DNA from: Desulfarculus sp.
GTDB taxonomy: Bacteria > Desulfobacterota > Desulfarculia > Desulfarculales > Desulfarculaceae
Length of the DNA: 44,172 nt
Direction: 5' to 3'
Assembly: GCA_016218705.1 (NCBI GenBank)
Contig: JACRDC010000102.1
Span: 1-44,172 of the forward strand
Part shown: piece after piece, positions 1 through 6,522 of the stretch
How positions within the stretch are numbered: the stretch's first letter is position 1
How the letters are laid out: the number at the start of each line of letters is the position of its first letter
The notes under the pieces: model-generated
Seen by the model: only the letters and a program-made list of their open reading frames with translations
Databases searched by the model: none
What the model was told of the DNA's origin: nothing
Translations under genes and position numbers: made by a program

Positions 1-160
1 CCCGCGCCGGCACCCGCACCGGCAAAGCCAGTATGGCCGGGCGGCTCTAGCGGGACACAAAAAGAAACCGCTTAGGCTTTCTTGGGCCGCCTATACCGTA
101 AGGGCTGTACCCAGAGGAAACCTGACGAGAAAACCATACGTATGATCTGAAATGCATATA
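1..160 (+). repeat. Dispersed 375-bp repeat, copy A (3' part, cut by window edge)
   Basis: This is the right-hand part of a repeat also found at 6050-6424, 11818-12191, 19512-19886 (inverted) and from 43865 (inverted). It contains the conserved block around GCGGGACACAAAAAGAAACC, followed by the right end GATCTGAAATGC. No reading frame is shared between copies. It lies just beyond the 3' end of the minus-strand gene at 197-493, the same placement as the other copies. Confidence 0.85.
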
Positions 161-196
161 AATTCTCGCTGGCGCCGGTGGTGGGTGCCTGGCTGG

Positions 197-493
197 CTAC
201 AGCTTGTCCAGCACGCTTTGCACCTTGCCTTCCATGCTGCCGGGCTTGTCGCGGCGGTCGTCAATGTTGATGAGGGTCATCACCCGGGCGGCGCCCTGGC
301 CAAAGGGCAGCTCGTGGGCCTTTAGGATCACGGCCATTATTTCCTCCAGCGGTCCCTCCAGCACCGTGCCCATGGGCGTGAGCTGGCTCTTGAGCCCGCA
401 GCCGGCCAGGAGTCTCTGCACCCCAGCCACGTAGGACGACAGGCTGGTGTCGCCGGTGCCCAGGGGCACCACCGAAAACTGTGCCACGGCCAT
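197..493 (-). CDS. MTH1187-family thiamine-binding protein
   Basis: This is a 98-residue protein beginning MAVAQFSVVPLGTGDTSLS and containing GTVLEGPLEEIMAVILKAHE and VMTLINIDDRRDK. These features and the length fit the small MTH1187/YkoF-like (former DUF77) family, which has a ferredoxin-like fold and binds thiamine or a related ligand. The start is the ATG at 491-493; a longer frame on this strand runs to 1618 but is only the shadow of the plus-strand gene at 737-1639. The gene diverges from that neighbour, and no TPP riboswitch was seen upstream. Family assignment is fairly secure; the in vivo ligand is unknown. Confidence 0.8.
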   Translation of the reverse strand: MAVAQFSVVPLGTGDTSLSSYVAGVQRLLAGCGLKSQLTPMGTVLEGPLEEIMAVILKAHELPFGQGAARVMTLINIDDRRDKPGSMEGKVQSVLDKL

Positions 494-549
494 GGCTGAA
501 CCGGTCCTTTCTCCCGTCCCCGGAGGGCCGGGTTTGGCGGTTGTAAGGC

Positions 550-563
550 CCCAAGGGCTTGGG
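550..563. promoter_or_regulatory. 14-bp palindrome between divergent genes
   Basis: CCCAAGGGCTTGGG is a perfect palindrome lying between the divergent genes that start at 493 (minus) and 737 (plus). It is followed at once by TATAGT, which could be a -10 element. An operator is possible, but no -35 box or regulator gene supports it. Confidence 0.2.
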
Positions 564-736
564 TATAGTTTTAACAGGCGCACATGCGACTGCCCGCGCC
601 ATGTAAACGACTGGCCGCATGGGGGATTTTCCATCGGCGCCAGCCCGGCTGGCCCTCTGCACGGCACCCGCCCCACCCCTGGGGGCGGCGCGCCCCCTCC
701 CGGCAGGCCAGGTCCGCCGGCCACAAGGTGAGCACC

Positions 737-1639
737 ATGCAAAGACCAGACTACACCATCTTGGAAGACGAACAACTGGCGGAGCTGATCTTCATCAGCG
801 AGGACCGCCTGGACCTGGAGGCGGCCCAGGAGCTGGCCCGCCGTACCTCCCTGACGCCGGTCTTGGCCCAGGTGGTGATGGACAAGCAGAACTGGCTGGC
901 CGAGCTGCCCGACTGGTGGGCCGTGGTGCACGCCTCCTACGTGCTGGGCCTCCAGGGCGGCGAGGAGGTGGTGACGCCGCTGTTGACCGCCCTGCGCTGG
1001 GCCGATGCCTTTGACTGCGACTGGGTCACCGAGCTCTTGCCCTCCATCCTGGGGCGCCTGGGGCCGGCGGCCATCCCCGGGCTGACCATGGTGGCCCGCG
1101 ACTTCACCGCCGGCTGGTCGGCCCGCGACGTGGCCATGAAGGGCCTGGCCGCCATCAGCCTGCACAGCCCCGAGTCCAGCGAGCACGTCATGCGCATCAT
1201 CGGCGAGCGCTTCATGGACGAGGGCGAGGACCGCGTGGTGCGCCAGTTGGCCGGCCACGTGCTCCTGGACTTCCGCTGCCAGCAGTACCGCATGGCGCTC
1301 ATCAAGTTCTCCCGCGAGGAGTGGGCCTTCCGCGAGACCGACGCCTGGTACGTGGCCAGCCTGGACCCCGAGGAGGTGGAGTGGGCCTTCCGCCAGGGGC
1401 TGCCGGACCTGTGGCACTACCAGGAAGACTGGATGCGCTTCTACCAGCCGGCCGAGATTCAGCGCCGCCAGAAGCGCTGGGCCCGCGAGCGCCTGATTTC
1501 CCGGGGCGGACGCGGCGACCGCCTGCCCCCGCCCGGGGGGGGGCGCGTGCTCAGCTTCTGGCGCCAGGGCAAGTCCGGCGAGGCCCCGCCCCCCCCGCCC
1601 CCTGGCCAGCCCGACCACGAGGGACCCGCCGGCGAATAG
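737..1639 (+). CDS. Conserved protein with HEAT-like helical repeats
   Basis: This is a 300-residue, largely helical, soluble protein. The stretch from about residue 15 to 200 consists of helical pairs (for example around DRLDLEAAQELARRT, LGRLGPAAIPGLTMVARDF and DVAMKGLAAISLHS) that resemble degenerate HEAT/PBS-lyase repeats. The last 50 residues are basic, then rich in Pro and Gly. The ATG at 737 was chosen because AGGTG precedes it at 727-731; the frame is open from 584, but that extension is Pro/Arg-rich and has no ribosome-binding site. There is no signal peptide. Function is unknown; a protein-interaction scaffold is the most that the fold suggests. Confidence 0.7.
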   Translation: MQRPDYTILEDEQLAELIFISEDRLDLEAAQELARRTSLTPVLAQVVMDKQNWLAELPDWWAVVHASYVLGLQGGEEVVTPLLTALRWADAFDCDWVTELLPSILGRLGPAAIPGLTMVARDFTAGWSARDVAMKGLAAISLHSPESSEHVMRIIGERFMDEGEDRVVRQLAGHVLLDFRCQQYRMALIKFSREEWAFRETDAWYVASLDPEEVEWAFRQGLPDLWHYQEDWMRFYQPAEIQRRQKRWARERLISRGGRGDRLPPPGGGRVLSFWRQGKSGEAPPPPPPGQPDHEGPAGE

Positions 1640-1843
1640 GCCCCCGCCCTCCGGAGGCCGTCCCGGCGCAAGGCCCTTGGCCCTGGGCCGCCGGCCATGC
1701 TAAGCTTTGCCGTTGACCGGCCCCTGGCGCCGGCCGGGTTGCCGGCTGGCGCGGGTGGGCCGTTACCCTGGCGCTCGACCAGCGGGCCGCCGGAGGCCGC
1801 GCCCCGGGCGCCCTCGGCCCCTGCCCTGTCCTGGAGGTGGCAA

Positions 1844-2593
1844 ATGGCATTGAACGCAAGCAAACCGGGCCGCCACCTGTCTTGGCTGGCCCTAGCCTTG
1901 CTCCTGGCCCTGACCGGCTGCGCGTCCCAGCAGGGCATCCAGGGCGACCAGGCCGTGGGACGGGCCCACTACAACCGGGCCATGGCCTTTGGCCAGTCCC
2001 GCCAACTGGACCGCGCCGCCCAGGAGCTGGAGCTGGCCGTCAAGGCCGACCCGGGCATGTACTTCTCCTATTACCAACTGGGCCTGGTCTACGAGGCCCA
2101 GGGGCGCAAGGAGGCGGCCCGCCAGACCTGGGAGCGCGGCCTCCGGGTGGCCAAGAGCGGCCCCGACCGCGAGGACTACTCCCGGCCCCAGGCCATCGCC
2201 GAGATGGAGTCGGCCCTGCTGCGCATCGAACCCCAGCCCGAGTTGCCGCCGCCGTCCGTGGCCCACGCGCCCCTGCCCACCTACCAGCCCCCGCCCTCCA
2301 AGCCCAAGGCCAAGTCCAAATACGCCAGCAGCTCCAAGAAGTCCAAGGCCAAGGCCGGCTCGGGCTATGCGGTGCTGGTCTCCTCCAACCAGCAGAAGGC
2401 CTCGGCCCAGGGCGACGTCAAGAGGCTCAAGGCCAAGGGGTATGGCGCCAAGGTGGTGACCTACAAGGACAAGGCCGGCAAGACCTGGTACCGGGTGGTG
2501 GCTGGCGGCGGCAGTCACGACAAGGCCAAGGCCCTGGCCGCCGACCTCAAGAAGAAGGGCCTGGCGTCGAGCCCCCAGGTGGTCAAACAGTAA
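1844..2593 (+). CDS. Lipoprotein with TPR repeats and C-terminal SPOR domain
   Basis: This is a 249-residue envelope protein. A signal peptide ends in the lipobox LTGC with the acylated Cys at residue 26. Residues 45-105 hold TPR-like helices (HYNRAMAFGQSRQLDRAAQE, YYQLGLVYEAQGRKEAARQ). A Pro/Lys/Ser-rich linker covers about 130-175. The last 75 residues (YAVLVSSNQQKASAQGDVKR to the end) look like a SPOR domain, which binds denuded peptidoglycan at division septa. GGAGGTGG at 1833-1840 fixes the ATG. It probably tethers a complex between the outer membrane and septal peptidoglycan; the partner is unknown. dnaX follows after a hairpin. Confidence 0.8.
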   Translation: MALNASKPGRHLSWLALALLLALTGCASQQGIQGDQAVGRAHYNRAMAFGQSRQLDRAAQELELAVKADPGMYFSYYQLGLVYEAQGRKEAARQTWERGLRVAKSGPDREDYSRPQAIAEMESALLRIEPQPELPPPSVAHAPLPTYQPPPSKPKAKSKYASSSKKSKAKAGSGYAVLVSSNQQKASAQGDVKRLKAKGYGAKVVTYKDKAGKTWYRVVAGGGSHDKAKALAADLKKKGLASSPQVVKQ

Positions 2594-2594
2594 C

Positions 2595-2630
2595 AAGGCA
2601 GGCCGGGCGGCAGAGACTGCCCGGGGCCTT
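2595..2630 (+). terminator. Stem-loop after the SPOR lipoprotein gene
   Basis: CCGGGC (2603-2608) pairs with GCCCGG (2619-2624), and AAGG/CCTT extend the stem outward. It begins directly after the stop codon. No U-run follows, so it may be a weak terminator or an mRNA-stabilising hairpin. dnaX starts 40 bases later. Confidence 0.4.
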
Positions 2631-2669
2631 AGCGTTACCTGAGAGCAATAACACGGAAATACCGGCATC

Positions 2670-4355
2670 GTGTCCTACCTCGTCCTAGCCCGCAAGCACC
2701 GGCCCGGCACCTTCAGCGAGGTGGTGGGCCAGGAGCACATCACCCAGACGCTGGCCGGGGCCATCGCCGCCGGCCGGGTGGCGCACGCCTTTTGCTTCAC
2801 CGGCCCGCGCGGGGTGGGCAAGACCAGCGTGGCCCGCATCCTGGCCAAGGCGCTCAACTGCGAGCAAGGCCCCACCGGCCAGCCCTGCGGCCAATGCTCC
2901 CACTGCCGCGAGATCGAGGAAGGCCGGGCCGTGGACGTGCAGGAGATTGACGCGGCCAGCAACTCCCGGGTGGAGGACGTGCGCGAACTGCGCGAGGCCA
3001 TCCGCTACCGCCCCCAGGCCGCCCGCTTTCGCGTCACCATCCTGGACGAAGTGCACATGCTCAGCAAGGCGGCCTTCAACGCCTTGCTGAAGACCCTGGA
3101 GGAGCCGCCCGAGCACGCCGTCTTCATCCTGGCCACCACCGACGTGCACAAGGTGCCGCTGACCATCCTCTCGCGCTGCCAGCGCTACGACTTCCGGCGT
3201 CTACCCCCCAAGACCCTGGCCGCCCACCTGGGCGCGGTCATGGCCGGCGAGGGCTGGGCGCTCAGCCCCGAGAGCCTGGCGCTGATGGCCCGCGAGGCCG
3301 ACGGCTCCATCCGCGACTCCTTGAGTCTTTTGGACCAGGTGCTCAGCGCCGGCCGCCAAGACTTGAGCCACCAGGAGGTGGTGGAGCTCTTGGGCCTGGT
3401 GGACCGCGAGCTGGTGGCCGCCAGCGCCCAGGCGGTGCTGGCCGGCGACGCCGGCCGGGTGCTGGACCTGGTGGCCCAGGTCTATGCCGCCGGCGGCGAG
3501 ATGCAGGCCTTCTACGGCGCCCTGCAGGAGCACTTCCGCAACCTGGCCGCGGCCAAGGCCGCCCCGGCGGGGGTGGACCTCTTCGGGCTCACCGACGAGG
3601 AGATCGCCGATCTGCGCGCCCAGGCCGGGACGGCCAGCGCCGAGACCCTGCATGAGATTTTCGATGTGCTGGCCCGCGCCGAGGAGCTTTTCCGCCGGGC
3701 CAGCCAGCCCCGCCTGGTCATGGAGATGACCCTCTTGAAGCTCTGCCAGGTGCGGCCGGTATTGAGCCTGGAGGAGGTGATAGAGCGCCTGGGCCAGGCC
3801 GCCGGCCAGGCCGGCCCGGGCGGGGAGGCCCCCGCCAGCCAGCCGGCCCCCGTGGCCCCGGCCACGCCCGGGACTGCCCCGGCCCCGCCGGCCACGCCAA
3901 GGCCCGCGCCAACCGCGCCGCCAGCCCCGGCGGCGGCCGCCCCCGCCCCCGGCCGGACCGCCGCGCCCGGCCCCCGGGCCATGCCCCCGGCGGCCGAGGC
4001 CCTGCGCCAGCTCTTGGACTACGCCAGCCGGGGCGAGCCCCTCTTGGCCGCCACCCTGGGCCGGGGCCAGGCCGGCCTGCAAGAGGGCGCCCTGGTCATC
4101 GAATTGCAGGCCAACGGCCTGGCCGCCTCGGTCTGCACCCCCGAGAACCAGGCCAAGCTCTGTGCGTTGGCCGCCGAGCTGTGGGGGGGCGCCCCGGCGG
4201 TGGTGCTCAGGGCCGTGGCCCAGGAGCCCCCGGCCGCCGGCGAGGACCGCCAGGCCGAGCTAAAGGCGGTCAGCGGCCTGGCCGAGCACCCGGCGGTCCT
4301 AGAGGCCGTTGAGGTCTTCGAGGCCCAGGTGGTGGCGCTGAACCCGGCCAAGTAG
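2670..4355 (+). CDS. dnaX: DNA polymerase III subunit gamma/tau
   Basis: This is the 561-residue clamp-loader ATPase that loads the sliding clamp at the replication fork. The Walker A motif GPRGVGKTS lies at residues 45-53, and the zinc-module cysteines are C64, C73, C76 and C79. The DEVH Walker B follows near residue 126, with the SRC arginine-finger motif (ILSRCQRYDF) near 170. Residues from about 370 to 435 form a Pro/Ala-rich linker, and a tau-like C-terminal domain follows. The start is GTG at 2670 with only weak Shine-Dalgarno pairing; the protein begins exactly where the family does (SYLVLARKHRP). No frameshift heptamer for a separate gamma product was noticed. Confidence 0.97.
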   Translation: MSYLVLARKHRPGTFSEVVGQEHITQTLAGAIAAGRVAHAFCFTGPRGVGKTSVARILAKALNCEQGPTGQPCGQCSHCREIEEGRAVDVQEIDAASNSRVEDVRELREAIRYRPQAARFRVTILDEVHMLSKAAFNALLKTLEEPPEHAVFILATTDVHKVPLTILSRCQRYDFRRLPPKTLAAHLGAVMAGEGWALSPESLALMAREADGSIRDSLSLLDQVLSAGRQDLSHQEVVELLGLVDRELVAASAQAVLAGDAGRVLDLVAQVYAAGGEMQAFYGALQEHFRNLAAAKAAPAGVDLFGLTDEEIADLRAQAGTASAETLHEIFDVLARAEELFRRASQPRLVMEMTLLKLCQVRPVLSLEEVIERLGQAAGQAGPGGEAPASQPAPVAPATPGTAPAPPATPRPAPTAPPAPAAAAPAPGRTAAPGPRAMPPAAEALRQLLDYASRGEPLLAATLGRGQAGLQEGALVIELQANGLAASVCTPENQAKLCALAAELWGGAPAVVLRAVAQEPPAAGEDRQAELKAVSGLAEHPAVLEAVEVFEAQVVALNPAK

Positions 4356-4364
4356 GGGGTAGCG

Positions 4365-4685
4365 ATGTCTTCCCAGAAGCGGCCCTTGCACGGTATCAAG
4401 GTATCGCGGCAGTCCTTGGCCGGATTCTGCCAGCGCCACGGGGTGGCCAGGCTGGGCTTTTTCGGTTCGGTGCTCAGGGACGATTTCCGGCCGGACAGCG
4501 ACCTGGACGTATTGATAGAGTTTCTCCCGGGCAGAGGCGCCGGCTATTTGCGCATGGCCGCCATGGAGCAGGAGTTGTCAGCCTTGCTGGGGCGCAAGGT
4601 GGACCTGCGCACCCCGGGGGAACTCAGCGCGTATTTCCGGGAAGAGGTGATGAAGGAAAGTGCCGTCCAGTATTCCCAGGAATGA
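4365..4685 (+). CDS. mntA: MNT-domain nucleotidyltransferase antitoxin (MntA-like)
   Basis: This 106-residue protein has the minimal nucleotidyltransferase signature GS-x10-DxD: G34-S35 in GFFGSVLRDDF and D46/D48 in SDLDVLIEF. In characterised MntA/HepT pairs this enzyme AMPylates a tyrosine of the HEPN partner and so neutralises it. It overlaps the next gene by 26 bases, consistent with translational coupling. It starts 9 bases after the dnaX stop, so the pair appears inserted into the otherwise standard dnaX-ebfC-recR order. Catalytic residues are intact. It could equally be an orphan MNT protein, but the HEPN neighbour makes the pair assignment strong. Confidence 0.88.
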   Translation: MSSQKRPLHGIKVSRQSLAGFCQRHGVARLGFFGSVLRDDFRPDSDLDVLIEFLPGRGAGYLRMAAMEQELSALLGRKVDLRTPGELSAYFREEVMKESAVQYSQE

Positions 4686-5019
4686 CCTCATCAGGTTGCG
4701 GCACATGCTGGAGGCCGCCCGGGAGGCACTTGCCTTCAGCGCGGGGCGTGGTCCCGCCGATTTGGAGCAGTCGCGGCTGTTGACCTATGGCTTGATTAGG
4801 TGCCTGGAAATCATTGGCGAGGCCGCGGCCCGCATGGGCGAAGGCACCAGGGGTCTACTGCCCTCCGTGCCCTGGCAGCAGATCATAGGCATGCGCAACC
4901 GCTTGATCCATGCCTACTTCGATGTGGATATTGACATGGTCTGGCGCACGGTCAGCGAGGACCTGCCCCTGCTCAATGATTTGCTGACGAATATAATTGA
5001 CCAACACCCCGCGACTTAG
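4660..5019 (+). CDS. hepT: HEPN-domain RNase toxin (HepT-like, DUF86)
   Basis: This is a 119-residue all-helical protein with the HEPN catalytic motif R-x4-H-x-Y as R79-NRLI-H84-A-Y86. In HepT toxins the Arg and His form the RNase site at a dimer interface, and the Tyr is the residue AMPylated by MntA. The start is GTG at 4660 inside the end of the MNT gene, with GAGGTGAT about ten bases upstream; an internal start would shorten a family-typical N-terminus. Because it is flanked by dnaX and ebfC, it probably rides on their transcript, which would place a toxin under replication/repair gene expression. Activity is inferred from intact motifs. Confidence 0.88.
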   Translation: MPSSIPRNDLIRLRHMLEAAREALAFSAGRGPADLEQSRLLTYGLIRCLEIIGEAAARMGEGTRGLLPSVPWQQIIGMRNRLIHAYFDVDIDMVWRTVSEDLPLLNDLLTNIIDQHPAT

Positions 5020-5052
5020 CGTAAGCAACCCCCAGCCAAGGGAGCGAGGCAT

Positions 5053-5379
5053 ATGATCCCCAAGGGAATGGGCGGCATGGGCAACCTGCTTAAACAGGCC
5101 CAGAAGGTCCAGCAGCAGGTGATGAAGATGCAGGAGGAGCTGGCCAACCGTGAGATAAGCGCCCAGGCCGGCGGCGGCATGGTGGAGGCGACTGTCAACG
5201 GCCGGGGCGAAATCTTGCGCCTGCGTCTGGAGCCCGAGGTGGTGGACCCGGCCGACGCCGAGATGCTGGCCGACCTGATCGTGGCCGCCGTGGGCGAGGC
5301 CCAGCGCCGGGCCCAGCAGATGATGCAGGAGGAGATGGGCAAGGTCACCGGCGGCATGAACCTGCCGGGCATGTTCTAG
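5053..5379 (+). CDS. ebfC: YbaB/EbfC family nucleoid-associated protein
   Basis: This 108-residue DNA-binding protein begins MIPKGMGGMGNLLKQAQKVQ, the usual Gly/Met-rich start followed by a long helix. The central strand segment VEATVNGRGEILRLRLEPEV is the family core. It forms dimers that coat DNA and in most bacteria is cotranscribed between dnaX and recR, as here apart from the inserted toxin-antitoxin pair. GGGAGCGAGG lies just upstream of the ATG. It ends 5 bases before recR. Confidence 0.95.
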   Translation: MIPKGMGGMGNLLKQAQKVQQQVMKMQEELANREISAQAGGGMVEATVNGRGEILRLRLEPEVVDPADAEMLADLIVAAVGEAQRRAQQMMQEEMGKVTGGMNLPGMF

Positions 5380-5384
5380 GCCCC

Positions 5385-5984
5385 ATGTATCCGCGTGGGT
5401 TGCAGACCCTGATGGCCGCCCTGGGGCGCTTGCCGGGCATCGGCCCCAAGACCGCCGAGCGCCTGGCCCTGTACCTGGTGCGCGCCCCGGCCGAGGAGGC
5501 GCGCGCCCTGGCCCGGGCCATCGCCCGCCTCAAGGAAGAGGTCGCCACCTGCTCGCGGTGCTTCAACCTGGCCGAGAGCGACCCCTGCTCCATCTGCGCC
5601 GACCCGGGCCGCGACCCGGGGCTCATCGCCGTGGTGGAGACCCCCGCCGACCTCATGGCCCTGGAGGCGGCCCAAAGCTATCGCGGGCGCTACCACGTGC
5701 TGGCCGGGGCACTTTCGCCCCTGGACGGCGTGGGGCCACAGCACCTGCGCCTGGGGGAGCTCCTGGCCCGGGTCAAGGCCCAGCCGGTGCGCGAGGTCAT
5801 CATCGCCACCAACCCCACCGTGGAGGGCGAGGCCACCGCCGATTTGGTGGCCCGCGCCCTGGCCAACACGGGCGTGCTGGTCACCCGCCTGGGCTACGGC
5901 GTGCCCGTGGGTGGCGATCTCAAGTACATGGACGGCCTGACGCTTAGCCGCTCGCTGGCCTCCCGCCGCAAGATCGAAGATTAG
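5385..5984 (+). CDS. recR: Recombination mediator RecR
   Basis: This 199-residue protein acts with RecF/RecO in loading RecA at gaps. The N-terminal helix-hairpin-helix is visible as LGRLPGIGPKTAERLAL. A four-cysteine zinc module follows (C56, C59, C68, C71), then a Toprim domain starting IAVVETPADLMALE, and the C-terminal Walker-like region LGYGVPVGGDLKYMDGLTL. Length and all motifs are canonical. It is the last gene of the dnaX operon and is followed 7 bases later by a strong hairpin. Confidence 0.97.
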   Translation: MYPRGLQTLMAALGRLPGIGPKTAERLALYLVRAPAEEARALARAIARLKEEVATCSRCFNLAESDPCSICADPGRDPGLIAVVETPADLMALEAAQSYRGRYHVLAGALSPLDGVGPQHLRLGELLARVKAQPVREVIIATNPTVEGEATADLVARALANTGVLVTRLGYGVPVGGDLKYMDGLTLSRSLASRRKIED

Positions 5985-5991
5985 ACCAAAC

Positions 5992-6016
5992 GGGCGGGGA
6001 AAAACCCCGCCCCTTG
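5992..6016 (+). terminator. Intrinsic terminator after recR
   Basis: GGGCGGGG (5992-5999) and CCCCGCCC (6005-6012) form an 8-bp perfect stem with an AAAAA loop. The downstream tract (CTTGCTAC) is only weakly U-rich. Position directly after the recR stop supports its role as the operon terminator. Confidence 0.7.
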
Positions 6017-6049
6017 CTACATCAAGAATAAACACGCCATTACAATGTC

Positions 6050-6424
6050 TTATACTATTTTAATGACAATCATACAGTACCAGGTTGTTGGCTCTTGATC
6101 CGGGCATCCTCTGGCCGGCGGGTCTTGATTATTGGCCGCCCAAGCCCCGCGTCCCGCTCTTAGCCCGGCCATTCTTAGGGCACCGGAAGAGGGCTGCTAT
6201 GATCCAACCCGGCAAAGAATACGGGACACCCGCGGCCCCTGCCCACGCCAGGGCGGAGAGTCCTCCCCGCGCCGGCACCCGCACAGGCCAAGCCAGTATG
6301 GCCGGGCGGCTCAAGCGGGACACAAAAAGAAACCGCTTGGGTTTTCTTGGGCCGCCTAAACTGTAAGGGTGTTACCCAGGGGAAATATGCCTAAAAACCT
6401 ATCCGGCTGATCTGAAATGCGTAT
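6050..6424 (+). repeat. Dispersed 375-bp repeat, copy B (complete)
   Basis: This full copy lies between the convergent recR and RACo-like genes. The left end reads TATACTATTTTAATGACAATC and the right end GATCTGAAATGCGTAT. It is the most diverged copy: near the right end it has TGCCTAAAAACCTATCCGGC where the others have TGACGAGAAAACCATACG. The GC-rich centre can pair locally: CCCG/CGGG around 6209, GCCC/GGGC around 6237-6256, and GGCGGC with GCCGCC enclosing GCGG/CCGC at 6304-6356. The reading frames across it are not conserved between copies. Confidence 0.88.
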
Positions 6425-6459
6425 AAGAATGCGCCACGATGGTCATTTCTTGGTGTAGA

Positions 6460-6477
6460 GGCGGGGTTGTCCCCGCC
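6460..6477. terminator. Hairpin downstream of the RACo-like gene
   Basis: GGCGGGG and CCCCGCC form a 7-bp stem with a TTGT loop, 46 bases beyond the 3' end of the minus-strand gene at 6523. No U-tract follows on the minus strand, so function as a terminator is uncertain. Confidence 0.35.
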
Positions 6478-6522
6478 CGTCTTGGCCTGACCTCAAAGGC
6501 TACGCATGTTGCGATACCGGCA

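Noticed and set aside
137-153. CTGACGAGAAAACC in repeat copies A, C and related copies resembles a hammerhead ribozyme core (CUGANGA...GAAA)
   Set aside because: There is no stem II between the two boxes, the required NUH cleavage site and flanking stems were not found, and copy B lacks the motif altogether.
584-736. N-terminal extension of the HEAT-like protein from the first ATG at 584
   Set aside because: The extension is Pro/Arg-rich, has no ribosome-binding site, and the ATG at 737 has AGGTG at a fair distance.
197-1618. Long minus-strand open frame of 473 codons
   Set aside because: Only its last 98 codons (197-493) are a real gene; the rest is Leu/Gly/His-rich shadow of the plus-strand gene at 737-1639. 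Many similar shadows across the GC-rich window were left out.
2594-2669. Possible SRP (4.5S) RNA before dnaX, a frequent location
   Set aside because: The region is only about 75 bases and lacks the conserved GGAAGC apical-loop sequences; it has just a simple hairpin.
6085-6366. Open frames of 75-93 codons inside the dispersed repeats
   Set aside because: Frames start at non-ATG codons, stop at different places in each copy and lack ribosome-binding sites; identity follows the DNA, not codon positions.
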